A stretch of 36,363 bases of DNA, taken from assembly GCA_949299455.1 (NCBI GenBank), contig CASGAN010000017.1, forward strand, positions 1 through 36,363. The letters run 5' to 3'. Positions 22,620-31,492 of the stretch are shown here, one piece after another. Within the stretch, counting starts at the first letter, position 1; each line of letters starts with the position of its first letter. The position numbers and the translations under genes were made by a program. The notes below the pieces were generated by a model. It had not been told where the DNA came from and did no database searches. It saw only the letters and a program-made list of their open reading frames with translations. This DNA is from an uncultured Oscillospiraceae bacterium (GTDB lineage: Bacteria; Bacillota; Clostridia; Oscillospirales; Ruminococcaceae).

Positions 22620-23480
22620 TTATTCATTTTGCATGAGCATACCCCATGTTTTATTCATTTCTATGCAAAATATGACCGGTTTTCCGCTGATCGGATGTAT
22701 AAAATGCACGCAGCTGCAGGTAAGCGCCTGTCTGCCCGGTTCACCGCCTGTGCCGTACATCGTATCACCGGCAAGCGGATGCCCGATATATGCCATATGT
22801 ACGCGGATCTGATGCGTGCGCCCTGTTTCAAGTGAAAGCTCAAGCAGTGTATAATGCGTACTCCGCGCTTTGACCCGGTAATGCGTGACGGCACGCTGTC
22901 CGTCTGCACGCACGCCGCGTTTCATCTGGTGAGGAACAAGCTGCACGATCGGTGCATCCACGGTGCCCTCATCCTGCTCGACCATTCCGCAGACGAGCGC
23001 CGTATACGTCTTTTCGATCTTTCCTGCCAGAACAGCCGCCGCGTGGGTGTTTTTGGCACAGACACACAGCCCGTCCGTATCGCGGTCAAGCCGGTAAACC
23101 GGGCGGAACACGGCGTTTTCTCCCATATGCGCTGCATACACATTGGCGAGTGTATCGACCTGGTGCAGCTTAGACGGATGCGTCGCTAAAAACGGCGGCT
23201 TGTTGTAAATAATCAGATCATCGTCCTCATAGACAATGGGAACCTGCGTATCGGACGGTGTGGTCGTTGCCGTTGTATCCACAAGCATGATGGCAATCCG
23301 GTCGCCTGCAAAAATCGGATCGACCATGCGGATATGTGCGCCGTTTCGCTGCACACAATCGGGTTTTTGCTTTAAGCTGCGGATCGTCCGCCTCGAAAAG
23401 CCGTGCTCTCCCATCAAAAACCGTTCAAGCTTCATGCCGTCGTGCGTGTTGTCAATCGTATAGCAAAGCGTTCGTTCCAT
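22620..23480 (-). CDS. RluA family pseudouridine synthase
   Basis: A 286-residue cytoplasmic enzyme. An N-terminal S4-like RNA-binding domain (about 12-75) precedes the catalytic domain with YRLDRDTDGL (129-138), where Asp132 is the nucleophile, and a GRTHQIRVH motif. It converts uridine to pseudouridine in rRNA or tRNA; the exact site (RluC-, RluD- or TruC-like) cannot be told from sequence alone. ATG 23480 is taken: GGGGGAG lies just before it and recG stops 13 bases upstream. Likely co-transcribed with recG. Confidence 0.9.
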   Translation of the reverse strand: MERTLCYTIDNTHDGMKLERFLMGEHGFSRRTIRSLKQKPDCVQRNGAHIRMVDPIFAGDRIAIMLVDTTATTTPSDTQVPIVYEDDDLIIYNKPPFLATHPSKLHQVDTLANVYAAHMGENAVFRPVYRLDRDTDGLCVCAKNTHAAAVLAGKIEKTYTALVCGMVEQDEGTVDAPIVQLVPHQMKRGVRADGQRAVTHYRVKARSTHYTLLELSLETGRTHQIRVHMAYIGHPLAGDTMYGTGGEPGRQALTCSCVHFIHPISGKPVIFCIEMNKTWGMLMQNE

Positions 23481-23493
23481 GTCTCCCCCTTGT

Positions 23494-25539
23494 TCAGTTG
23501 AGCGTTGTCTGTCCGCTCTGCAAAAACATCCGCTGCACACTTTTGCGCAGGCCGCGGTGCTCGTCCGATGAAAGCGCCGGATCATCCGCCAGAATCTGTT
23601 TGGCGCAGTCCTGTGCCTTATGCAGAAGGCTTGTATCATTTACAAGGTTTGCAATCCGCAGCTTCGGCAGTCCATGCTGACGGCTCCCGAAAAAGTCGCC
23701 CGGGCCGCGCAGACGTAAATCCTCCCTTGCAATCACAAATCCGTTCGACTCCCGTTTCATGACATCAAGCCGCGCTTTTGTCTCCTCACTCTGGTTATCG
23801 GAAACGAGAATGCAATAGCTTTCAAACGCACCGCGTCCGACCCGTCCGCGCAGCTGGTGCAGCTGGGAAAGGCCGAACCGTTCGGCATTTTCGATCATCA
23901 TGACGGTGGCGTTTGGCACATCGACGCCCACCTCGACGACCGTGGTCGACACAAGCACGTTCGTTTCGCCGCTTGCAAACGACTGCATCAGCGCGTCTTT
24001 TTCCTTTGGTTTAAGCTTTCCGTGCAATAAGCCGATTTTGACATCGGCAAGCGACGACTGGGTGAGTGATTCCACATACTGCTTGACCGACGAGAGTGCC
24101 AGCGTTTCGTTTTCGTCAATCAGCGGGCACACGATATACGCCTGCCGTCCTGCTCTGATCTGCTCGCGCACAAATGAGAGTGCGCGGCGGCGCTGTTTTG
24201 ACGAAATCACCATCGTTTTGATCGGTTTTCGGCCACCGGGCAGCTCGGCAATCTGCGAAATGTCGAGGTCGCCGTAGATGAGCAGTGCAAGTGTGCGCGG
24301 AATCGGTGTCGCCGACATGACAAGCAGGTGCGGATGATTGCCCTTTGCGCACAGTGCCGCGCGCTGCGACACACCAAAGCGGTGCTGCTCGTCTGTCACG
24401 ACAAGTCCGAGCGCGTGAAACGACACTTCCTCCTGCAAGAGTGCGTGTGTACCGGCGATCACCTGAATCTCACCGGACGCAAGCCGTTCCTTTTGGTCGC
24501 GGCGGGCGGCGGCGCCCATGGAACCTGTCAGCAGTCCGCACGAAATGCCGAGCGGTGCGAGGATTTTTTCAAATGTACGCGCGTGCTGTTCGGCGAGAAT
24601 CTGCGTCGGCGCCATCACGGCGGTTTGCAGTCCGTTTTTTGCACACACATACGCGAGCGCCGCTGCGACCATCGTTTTACCGCAGCCGACATCGCCCTGG
24701 CACAGCCGGTTCATCGGCACATCACCCTGCATATCTGCAAGCGATTCACGGATGGCAGTCATCTGCCCGTTTGTGAGCGAAAACGGCAGAGATTCAAGAA
24801 ACGGCGCAAGCGACACATCAGACACAGAAACGGACGTCTGTACGCGGTTTTTTTGACGTAACAGATGCATCGAAAGCGACAAGGTCAGCAGTTCTTCAAA
24901 GATGAGCCGCTCTCTTGCAACAGCGAGCGCATGGCTGTCCGGCGGGAAATGAATCGTTTCGAGCGCATAGCGAAACTGGCAAAGCCCGTATTCCCGGCGC
25001 ACACCCTCGGGCAGTTTATCGCTTAAACAGTCTCCCCAGACGTGCAGTGCTTCCCGCATATGCGATTGCACCTGTTTATTCGTGATTCCCTGCGTGAGCG
25101 GATAGACGGGATACATCTGCGCTGACTGCGCATCGGGGAAGATCTGCGGCGAACGCATCTCTTTTTTTAAGAACGTGCCGTCCATTTTGCCGTAAAAAAG
25201 GTACGTCTCTCCCTCCTCGAGCATAGCAAACTGATAGGCGGAATTGAAAATCGTGACCGTCATGGCTCCGCTGTCATCCGACACAAACACCCGGAAGATC
25301 GAAAGCCCTTTGCGGATACGCTGTTCGCCCTGCTTGCGTATGACGGTCGCCCGTACAACATACACTTCGCCCGGCTGGGTTTCCTCAATCGGGATCGGGT
25401 GCGACAAATCGAGATATTCGCGCGGAAAATGAAGCAGCAGCTCGCCGATGGTGGTAATGGACAGCTTTGCATACAGCTCCGCCCGCTTTTTGCCGACACC
25501 CGCAAGCTTTTCGACCGAATCGCGCAGTGTAAGCGCCAT
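23494..25539 (-). CDS. recG: ATP-dependent DNA helicase RecG
   Basis: A 681-residue helicase that reverses stalled replication forks and processes Holliday-type junctions. N-terminal wedge/OB region (about 1-200), then helicase lobes: Walker A GDVGCGKT (282-289), DEQH box (383-386), MSATPIPRTLAL (motif III), and QLRGRVGRG (motif VI). Length is normal for the family. ATG 25539 is preceded by AAAGGAGG. The terminator after yloV ends only 23 bases before this start, so recG seems to rely on partial readthrough. It is followed by the pseudouridine synthase gene after 13 bases. Confidence 0.95.
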   Translation of the reverse strand: MALTLRDSVEKLAGVGKKRAELYAKLSITTIGELLLHFPREYLDLSHPIPIEETQPGEVYVVRATVIRKQGEQRIRKGLSIFRVFVSDDSGAMTVTIFNSAYQFAMLEEGETYLFYGKMDGTFLKKEMRSPQIFPDAQSAQMYPVYPLTQGITNKQVQSHMREALHVWGDCLSDKLPEGVRREYGLCQFRYALETIHFPPDSHALAVARERLIFEELLTLSLSMHLLRQKNRVQTSVSVSDVSLAPFLESLPFSLTNGQMTAIRESLADMQGDVPMNRLCQGDVGCGKTMVAAALAYVCAKNGLQTAVMAPTQILAEQHARTFEKILAPLGISCGLLTGSMGAAARRDQKERLASGEIQVIAGTHALLQEEVSFHALGLVVTDEQHRFGVSQRAALCAKGNHPHLLVMSATPIPRTLALLIYGDLDISQIAELPGGRKPIKTMVISSKQRRRALSFVREQIRAGRQAYIVCPLIDENETLALSSVKQYVESLTQSSLADVKIGLLHGKLKPKEKDALMQSFASGETNVLVSTTVVEVGVDVPNATVMMIENAERFGLSQLHQLRGRVGRGAFESYCILVSDNQSEETKARLDVMKRESNGFVIAREDLRLRGPGDFFGSRQHGLPKLRIANLVNDTSLLHKAQDCAKQILADDPALSSDEHRGLRKSVQRMFLQSGQTTLN

Positions 25540-25562
25540 ACTTTTCCTCCTTTCCCGCATAC

Positions 25563-25595
25563 AAAAACAGGCAGGAATCCCCCTGCCTGTTTTTT
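25563..25595 (-). terminator. terminator between yloV and recG
   Basis: AAAAACAGGCAGG (25563-25575) pairs with CCTGCCTGTTTTT (25582-25594), loop AATCCC. On the minus strand it ends in a T-run. The recG ribosome site begins less than 20 bases beyond. Confidence 0.9.
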
Positions 25596-25609
25596 CGCTT
25601 TAAAAAACG

Positions 25610-27250
25610 TTATTCGACTGAAATCATGTAGTAATAAACAGGCTGACCGCCGTTTATCAGGTTCACTTCAAAATCAGCGCCGTATTTTTCCGCCACAGCG
25701 TCACGCGCACGCTCTGCCTGCTCATCGGTCACGTCGCTGCCGTAGATGAGCGTGATGAAGCTTGCTTCGCGTTTTTTAATCAGGTGCTTGACCAGACGCA
25801 TAAGCGCTTTCGTCAGATCGCGGTCGGTAAAGTCGAGTTTGCCGTTATCGAGCGCCAAAATCTCGCCTTTTTTGATCGGATGACCGTCAAATTCACTGTC
25901 GCGTGCCGCAAAGGTGATAAGACCTGTCTGAACCTGATCAAACTGTTTTGTCATCGCAACGCGGTTATCGCTGTAGCTCTGCTCCGGGTCAAATGCGAGC
26001 ATTGCAGAAATGCCCTGCGGAACGGTGCGTGTCTGGAGTACACACACCTTGCGGTCTGCGAGTTTGACTGCCTGTTCTGCCGCCATGATGATGTTTTTGT
26101 TGTTCGGCAGAACGAACACGGTTTCTGCCGGTGTCAGCTCAATCGCACGCAGAATATCGTCGGTGCTCGGATTCATGGTCTGACCGCCCGAAACGACCTG
26201 ATCTGCACCTAAGTCGGTGAACAGCTCGCGCAGTCCGGCACCTGCCGCAACTGCCACAAAGCCAAACGGTTTTTCCGGTTCCACCGGTGTGTAGCCGGCT
26301 TTTTGTGTTTTTTCCGCTTCCACAACCTTCGACTGATGCTGCACACGCATATTGTCGATTTTAATATTCACAAGCTGGCCGAATTTAAGGCCCTCCTGGA
26401 TGGCGTTGCCCGGGTCGTTTGTGTGGACGTGGACTTTGATGATATCGTCGTCATCGACGCAGACCACGCTGTCGCCGATCGACTCAAGATATGCACGCAG
26501 TTTCATCGGATCTGCTGCATCCGGCTTTTTGTCGACGATGAACTCGGTGCAGTAACCGAATGTGATCTCGCCGTCTGCCTCTGCGACAACGCTTGCAGGC
26601 GATTTTTCTTTCGGTTTTTCCTCGTTTGCCGACTCGATTACCTCGCCGGTGCGGAAGGTGTGCGCCATGCCTTCAAAAATCACGACAAAGCCTTTGCCGC
26701 CTGCATCGACGACGCCTGCTTTTTTGAGCACCGGAAGCTGCTCCGGTGTTTTGTCGAGCGCTTCTTTTGCCGCACGAATAATCTCATCCATCACGATCTG
26801 CGGATCGTTTGTCGAAAGCGACAGCTCTTTTGCCGCCTCTGCTGCCAAACGTGCAACCGTCAAAATAGTGCCCTCGGTCGGTTTCATAACGGCTTTGTAT
26901 GCCGCCTGCACGCCGATCGACAGCGCTTCTGCCAGGTCCTGGCCGTCTGCTTCCACTTTTCCCTTTAATCCCTTGGAAAAACCGCGGAATAAAAGCGACA
27001 GAATAACACCCGAGTTGCCGCGTGCACCGCGCAAAAGTGCGCTTGCCGCCACGTCAGCCGCTTTTTCGACCGTCGGATTTGTGAGCAGTAAAAGCTCACG
27101 CTTGCCTGCGCTGATGGTCATGGACATATTGGTTCCCGTGTCGCCGTCAGGAACCGGAAAGACGTTTAATTCGTCAACCATTTGCTTCTGGTTTTGAATA
27201 TTGTTTGCGCCGGAAATAATGGCTTTCGCCAAAAGACTTCCATCTATCAC
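25610..27250 (-). CDS. yloV: DAK2 domain protein YloV / FakA-like
   Basis: A 546-residue cytoplasmic protein. The N-terminal DhaL-type nucleotide-binding domain has VPDGDTGTNM (33-42) and a GARGNSGV segment. A middle DegV-like region and a C-terminal segment (ending in FEVNLINGGQPVYYYMISVE) follow. The family includes FakA, the ATP-binding kinase that phosphorylates fatty acids presented by FakB proteins. No fakB is nearby, so that role is inferred from family. GTG 27250 is preferred because AAGGAG lies 9 bases upstream; a TTG at 27256 is too close. It follows yloU by 30 bases, as in Bacillus. Confidence 0.9.
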   Translation of the reverse strand: MIDGSLLAKAIISGANNIQNQKQMVDELNVFPVPDGDTGTNMSMTISAGKRELLLLTNPTVEKAADVAASALLRGARGNSGVILSLLFRGFSKGLKGKVEADGQDLAEALSIGVQAAYKAVMKPTEGTILTVARLAAEAAKELSLSTNDPQIVMDEIIRAAKEALDKTPEQLPVLKKAGVVDAGGKGFVVIFEGMAHTFRTGEVIESANEEKPKEKSPASVVAEADGEITFGYCTEFIVDKKPDAADPMKLRAYLESIGDSVVCVDDDDIIKVHVHTNDPGNAIQEGLKFGQLVNIKIDNMRVQHQSKVVEAEKTQKAGYTPVEPEKPFGFVAVAAGAGLRELFTDLGADQVVSGGQTMNPSTDDILRAIELTPAETVFVLPNNKNIIMAAEQAVKLADRKVCVLQTRTVPQGISAMLAFDPEQSYSDNRVAMTKQFDQVQTGLITFAARDSEFDGHPIKKGEILALDNGKLDFTDRDLTKALMRLVKHLIKKREASFITLIYGSDVTDEQAERARDAVAEKYGADFEVNLINGGQPVYYYMISVE

Positions 27251-27280
27251 AATCAAACACTCCTTGTTTCGTGATTCTCG

Positions 27281-27637
27281 TTATTCCTGTGCAGTCATGC
27301 CGTCGACAAAGACATTGACCCGCGCCACGGAAAATCCCGTGTTCTCCTCCACCGCAAAACGCACCTTGTGCGCAATGCTTTTGACAATTGCCGAAATGTT
27401 CATTCCATACGAAACGATGATATGCAGATCAATGATGAGTTTTTGCTCCTTGACCCGCACGGTTACCCCTTTGTTTTCAGGTTCTTTTCCGAACAGCTTT
27501 GAAAGAAACGTCTCTTTCCGTGAACTGTGGGAAAGTCCTGCAACACCATAGCAGCTCACCATTGCGCTTTTGACGAGACTGACAAAGTACGCCTGCGAAA
27601 TGTCAATCACACCAAGATGATTTTCATATTTCACCAT
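27281..27637 (-). CDS. yloU: Asp23/Gls24 family envelope stress protein YloU
   Basis: A 118-residue protein of the Asp23/Gls24 (DUF322) family: GVIDISQAYFVSLV near the N-terminus, a VTVRVKEQKLIIDLHIIVSYG strand pair, and the closing VARVNVFVDGM. Family members are small cytoplasmic proteins tied to envelope stress and to the membrane. Its placement before yloV, and then recG, is a conserved Firmicutes order. ATG 27637 follows AAAGGAAG. Its promoter lies at 27687-27715. Confidence 0.92.
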   Translation of the reverse strand: MVKYENHLGVIDISQAYFVSLVKSAMVSCYGVAGLSHSSRKETFLSKLFGKEPENKGVTVRVKEQKLIIDLHIIVSYGMNISAIVKSIAHKVRFAVEENTGFSVARVNVFVDGMTAQE

Positions 27638-27686
27638 ACCGATCTTCCTTTCCTGCCGCCCCCGCGGTCACGTTTCTCTGATTCCT

Positions 27687-27715
27687 ATTATAATGCAGGC
27701 AGCCAAAAGCCGCAA
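27687..27715 (-). promoter_or_regulatory. promoter of the yloU-yloV operon
   Basis: Minus strand TTGCGG (27710-27715), 17-base spacer, TATAAT (27687-27692). It lies between the ymdB stop and the yloU start. Confidence 0.75.
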
Positions 27716-27738
27716 GCATTTTTCGCCGTTTGGCTCGA

Positions 27739-28560
27739 TTATGAACGATCCGCTGTTGTCTGCACCGTTATTTTGTGCGTTTGCGCATCAATTCTTGCAA
27801 GAAACGAAACAATTCCCGTGCTGCGTCCTGTTTTCTTATCGAGCGTGACACACACGCCGCCCATCACGCACGGTTCTTTTTCGTCCACCTCAAACCGCAC
27901 CGGCAGATTCGTGCGAAGCCGCTCGATCACACGTTCCGGCTTTACGCCGAGCGCCGAATGTTCGGGACCGGTCATGCCGACATCGGTGATATACGCCGTG
28001 CCGTTTTTTAAAATCTGCGCGTCGGCTGTCTGCACATGCGTATGCGTGCCGAACACGGCGCTCACACGGCCGTCCAAATAAAATCCGAGCGCACGTTTTT
28101 CGCCCGTTGCCTCCGCGTGGAAATCGACAACCGTATACGTCGCGTCATATTGACGCAGAATCTCGTCCATCGTATCAAACGGATTTTTAAGCGGGTCTAA
28201 AAACGATGTGCCCATCAAATTGACGACGAGCAGAGAAAACGATCCGCCGTCATACAGGTAAACCCCGTTTCCCGGTGCGTCCGGACGATAATTTGCCGGA
28301 CGGATGATCTGCTCGTGCGAGGCAAGATAGTCATACATCTCAAACCGGCGGAACACATGGTTGCCTGTGGTGATGACGTCCGCTCCGCTTGCAAACAGAT
28401 GCTCCGCCGAACCGGGCAGAATGCCGTTGCCGATGGCAGCATTTTCACCGTTTACAATCGCGACATCTGCACCAAACTGCCGTTTTAGCTGCGGCAGACA
28501 CGTCCGCACCATCTCGCATCCGCACTGCGACACCACGTCGCCGATCATCAGGATTTTCAT
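27739..28560 (-). CDS. ymdB: YmdB family metallophosphoesterase
   Basis: A 273-residue cytoplasmic protein matching the YmdB family over its whole length. Metal ligands: MIGDVV (Asp8), VNGENAA, TTGNHVF, VDFHAEAT, and GTHTHVQTAD. Bacillus YmdB is a 2',3'-cAMP phosphodiesterase that affects biofilm and late development. ATG 28560 overlaps the stop of the upstream CNNM/CorC gene (ATGA, 28557-28560), with AGGAGGA before it, so the two are translationally coupled. In Bacillus ymdB follows rny; here it follows a transporter gene, a different neighbourhood. Confidence 0.92.
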   Translation of the reverse strand: MKILMIGDVVSQCGCEMVRTCLPQLKRQFGADVAIVNGENAAIGNGILPGSAEHLFASGADVITTGNHVFRRFEMYDYLASHEQIIRPANYRPDAPGNGVYLYDGGSFSLLVVNLMGTSFLDPLKNPFDTMDEILRQYDATYTVVDFHAEATGEKRALGFYLDGRVSAVFGTHTHVQTADAQILKNGTAYITDVGMTGPEHSALGVKPERVIERLRTNLPVRFEVDEKEPCVMGGVCVTLDKKTGRSTGIVSFLARIDAQTHKITVQTTADRS

Positions 28561-29891
28561 GCTTCCTCCTGTGTTGTTTCTTTGGGCACACGCTGTGCGA
28601 GAATCCGCACAATGCGGCGCTCTTCAATTTTTGTCACGGTAAACAAAACGCCGTCCACAGTGACTGAAGGTTGTTCGCCGTCCTCAGGAATCCGTCCAAG
28701 CAGATTGATGACCAGTCCGCCCAGTGTGTCGGTATCCTCGTCGGCATCTAAATCAATATCAAACAGCTCTTCGACCTTTTCAATCGACACGCCGCCGTCA
28801 AACGAAACACTTCCGTCCTCAAGGCGTGCGATCTCTTCCTCTTCGCTGTCATATTCGTCCTGAATATCGCCTACGATCGATTCGATCAGGTCCTCCATCG
28901 TGGCGATGCCTGCTGTGCCGCCGTATTCGTCCACAATGACTGCCATATGCTGTTTCGATTCTTTGAATTGTTTAAACAGCATCCGACAGCGTGTCGATTC
29001 GGGCACATAAATCACAGAATGCATGTGTTCAGCAAGCGGCTTGTGCGAAAAATCACAGTCTCCCACAAAACGCAGCAAATCTTTTGCGTATACGACGCCG
29101 ACAATGTCGTCGATGTCGTCTTTGTAGATCGGAATGCGCGAAAATCCCTCTTCGATGACGAGTGAAAGCACATCCGAAAGCGACTGGTCGATGCGTGCCG
29201 CACAAATTTCGGTTCGGTGCGTCATAACGGCGTCCACCGTGCGGTCGTCAAACTCAAACACGTTGTTGATCATCTCACGTTCCGACATTTCGATGGTGCC
29301 CATTTCGTTGCCGGTGTCCACCATCAAGCGGATATCCTCTTCCGAAATGCCCTCTGCCGCTTTGTTCGGGTCATGACCTGCCATGCGCACAAACAGCCGT
29401 GTCAGCGCTGTAAGCGGCCATACAACGGCGCGCATGATGCCGCCCAAAACCGGGAAAAGCCGCAGCATGAAATATCCGAATGATTCTGCGTGATAGGAAA
29501 CAAGCTTTTTGGGGAACAGATAGCCGAATGTGACAAGAATCACCCATTCAAATAGGATGACACCCGCTGTGCCGAGTCCTTTAGCCCATGCGTCTGCCTC
29601 TGAAAGCCAAAGCGTCTGCACCGCATGCACAAATGTACCTGTGGAAATCAAAGCCGCCGCAATCAGCAGTGTGAGCGTACTTGCACCCGCATACAGTGAA
29701 AAATCAAACTGTTTTTTCTTGATGGCATAAAGCTTCTGCGCTTTTTCGTCCTCTTCCTCTTCCGCAAGCCGCTTTAATGTACTGCCGCTCAAAGACGCAA
29801 CAGCCGTTGCTGCCGCCGAAAAAAACATAGCGATCAAAACAAGCAGCACAAATCCTGCTGCTGTCCAAATATATCGCCCTATGTCGTCCAT
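28557..29891 (-). CDS. hemolysin-family protein with CNNM, CBS and CorC domains
   Basis: A 444-residue membrane protein. The N-terminal CNNM (DUF21) domain has four membrane segments (roughly 9-30, 62-88, 105-128, 143-165). A CBS pair follows (about 215-335, with GFSRIPIYKDDIDDIVGVVYAKDLL), then a C-terminal CorC/HlyC domain (about 350-435, with FDGGVSIEKVEELFDIDL). CNNM/CorC proteins are tied to magnesium (or cobalt) efflux and homeostasis, despite the old name hemolysin. ATG 29891 follows AAAGGAG. A strong promoter sits about 150 bases upstream, leaving a structured leader (29892-30034). It is the first gene of an operon with ymdB. Confidence 0.9.
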   Translation of the reverse strand: MDDIGRYIWTAAGFVLLVLIAMFFSAAATAVASLSGSTLKRLAEEEEDEKAQKLYAIKKKQFDFSLYAGASTLTLLIAAALISTGTFVHAVQTLWLSEADAWAKGLGTAGVILFEWVILVTFGYLFPKKLVSYHAESFGYFMLRLFPVLGGIMRAVVWPLTALTRLFVRMAGHDPNKAAEGISEEDIRLMVDTGNEMGTIEMSEREMINNVFEFDDRTVDAVMTHRTEICAARIDQSLSDVLSLVIEEGFSRIPIYKDDIDDIVGVVYAKDLLRFVGDCDFSHKPLAEHMHSVIYVPESTRCRMLFKQFKESKQHMAVIVDEYGGTAGIATMEDLIESIVGDIQDEYDSEEEEIARLEDGSVSFDGGVSIEKVEELFDIDLDADEDTDTLGGLVINLLGRIPEDGEQPSVTVDGVLFTVTKIEERRIVRILAQRVPKETTQEEA

Positions 29892-30034
29892 GCATAAACT
29901 CCTTTCAAGGAAGGAAGCCTCCCGCGGTTCCCCGGCCTGCGCTCTGCCCTTCCTGCAAAGCTCTGCGCACTTTCAAAAACGCACAGCGGCCGGCACCCGG
30001 CAAAGTCCGGATGGCGGATATATAGAATGATACA
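29892..30034 (-). ncRNA. candidate structured 5' leader (possible riboswitch)
   Basis: The predicted transcript from the 30041-30069 promoter carries about 143 bases before the start codon. It can fold into a hairpin (29994-30000 with 30007-30013) and a three-way junction: outer stem 29932-29937/29988-29993, inner stems 29941-29947/29955-29961 and 29963-29969/29980-29986. Three of the four stems contain G-U pairs that work only in the minus-strand RNA, which argues for selection on this transcript. A TCCTT/AAGGA pairing near the ribosome site could hide it. It matches no riboswitch class I know; control by a metal is a guess from the downstream gene. Confidence 0.5.
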
Positions 30035-30040
30035 GTATAT

Positions 30041-30069
30041 ATCATATCGTTTTTTTGCATGATTGTCAA
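30041..30069 (-). promoter_or_regulatory. sigma-A promoter of the CNNM/CorC-ymdB operon
   Basis: Minus strand TTGACA (30064-30069), 17-base spacer, TATGAT (30041-30046). Confidence 0.85.
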
Positions 30070-30080
30070 ACAAAGGCGCA

Positions 30081-30114
30081 AAAAAAGCAGGATTCCAAAG
30101 AATCCTGCTTTTTT
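30081..30114 (-). terminator. terminator of the PRPP synthetase gene
   Basis: A 15-bp stem (30081-30095 with 30100-30114), loop CAAA, ending in A6/T6 flanks. Confidence 0.9.
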
Positions 30115-30123
30115 GAAAACAAC

Positions 30124-31260
30124 TTATTTTTCTGCTGCGGCAAGCTCTGCCTCGTGTTTTGCAAGGAGTGTTTTGATCTTTGCAAACGGATCGATGAGGC
30201 TGCTGGTCGAATTGTCGTGGTTTAATTCCTCGACGATATATGCCACATATTTGGTCATATCCACTTCGTGATACCACGGTTTTGCGCGAAGTGCATCGCT
30301 TCTGTAGATCAGGTTTGTGGTGAAAATGCCGTCGAACATTTTTTCTTCGTACATTTTGTCGAATGCATCCAGACCGTGTGTGAACAGGCCGAACGAAACG
30401 AATGCGAAAATACGGCGCGCACCGCGTGCTTTCAAGTTTTTGAAGATGTCGAGCATTGAATCGCCCGAAGCAATCATGTCGTCGACGACGATGATGTCTT
30501 TGCCCTCAACGCTGTTGCCCAGATATTCGTGCGCTTCAATCGGGTTTCTGCCGTTGACAATCACCGAGTAGTTACGGCGTTTGTAGAACATGCCGACGTT
30601 GACACCCAGCACCGACGAATAGTAGAGGCAGCGCGACACACCGCCCTCGTCCGGAGAAATCATTGCAAGCGACTCGTCCTCGATGCGGATATCCGGTACG
30701 ACTTTGGTGAGTGCTTTGATCATCTGATAGGTCGGCTGGAAGCTGTCGAATCCGGACATCGGGATCGCATTCTGCACGCGCGGATCGTGTGCGTCGAATG
30801 TGATGATGTTGGAAACGCCCATGCTCACGAGCTCCTGCAGTGCGAGTGCACAGTCAAGCGATTCACGCGACGAGCGTTTGTGCTGTCTTCCTTCATACAG
30901 CATCGGCATGATGACGGTGATGCGTTTTGCTTTGCCGGAAGCTGCGGAAATCATACGTTTTAAATCCTGGAAATGATCGTCCGGGCTCATCGGGACGTCC
31001 ATTTCGTACATTTTATAGGTCACGTTATAGTTAAAGCAGTCGGTGATGATATACAAATCCTTGCCTCTGACCGACTCGCGGATCAAACCTTTTGCCTCAC
31101 CCGAAGCAAAACGGGAAATCACGGTGTTCACCACATAGCTGTGGTCTTTTTCATTGTGCCATGTGCGCAAGTAGTTCTCCACCTGCTCGACAAATGCTTC
31201 ACAGCCCGGCATGCAGATAATGCCGAGATCGCCAATCGTTTCACTGTGCAAACGTTCCAT
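30124..31260 (-). CDS. prs: ribose-phosphate pyrophosphokinase, divergent type
   Basis: A 378-residue cytoplasmic enzyme making PRPP from ribose 5-phosphate and ATP for nucleotide, His and Trp synthesis. Family features: SRFASGE near the N-terminus, MLYEGRQHKRSSRESL (121-136, in place of the canonical YARQDRKxRxRE loop), TFDAHDP (154-160), and the PRPP loop VVDDMIASGDSM (258-269; the canonical form is DDxxDTAGT). It is longer than typical Prs (about 315), with additions near 85-105 and at the C-terminus. It belongs to a divergent Clostridia group. ATG 31260 follows AGGAGG. It is monocistronic, with promoter 31341-31369. Confidence 0.88.
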   Translation of the reverse strand: MERLHSETIGDLGIICMPGCEAFVEQVENYLRTWHNEKDHSYVVNTVISRFASGEAKGLIRESVRGKDLYIITDCFNYNVTYKMYEMDVPMSPDDHFQDLKRMISAASGKAKRITVIMPMLYEGRQHKRSSRESLDCALALQELVSMGVSNIITFDAHDPRVQNAIPMSGFDSFQPTYQMIKALTKVVPDIRIEDESLAMISPDEGGVSRCLYYSSVLGVNVGMFYKRRNYSVIVNGRNPIEAHEYLGNSVEGKDIIVVDDMIASGDSMLDIFKNLKARGARRIFAFVSFGLFTHGLDAFDKMYEEKMFDGIFTTNLIYRSDALRAKPWYHEVDMTKYVAYIVEELNHDNSTSSLIDPFAKIKTLLAKHEAELAAAEK

Positions 31261-31340
31261 AGTATCCTCCTGCTTTCACAAAGTGGTATTTTTGTCTTCC
31301 GCGCGCCGCAAACGAACAAAGGGCGCAAAACTCTATCTTT

Positions 31341-31369
31341 ATCATAAAAAAACCGTCGCATTTTGTCAA
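31341..31369 (-). promoter_or_regulatory. sigma-A promoter of prs
   Basis: Minus strand TTGACA (31364-31369), 17-base spacer, TATGAT (31341-31346). Confidence 0.85.
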
Positions 31370-31492
31370 TGTAAACGCCTCATTCCGTTTGTTTTTTCTC
31401 CGTAATGCAAAAAACAAGCGTTTTTTTTCGTTTTTTGTGTGTCGTTGTCCACAAAGCCGAGATTCTTTTGCGTATTTCCATTTTCCTTTTCT

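Noticed and set aside
26303-27197. Long plus-strand open frames opposite yloV
   Set aside because: They are antisense shadows of a well-conserved gene, with no ribosome sites and no recognisable family. The same holds for frames opposite the amino-acid ABC ATPase (20091-20825), recG (24328-24861) and the sulfatase (11160-11741).
29909-29918. GGAAGGAAGC resembling the SRP RNA apical motif
   Set aside because: The surrounding TCCG...AGC context and the long flanking helix of SRP RNA are absent.
29970-30020. Plus-strand resemblance to a cyclic-di-GMP riboswitch (GCACAG, then CAAAGTCC)
   Set aside because: The remaining conserved parts are missing, the stems pair better on the minus strand, and no plus-strand gene follows.
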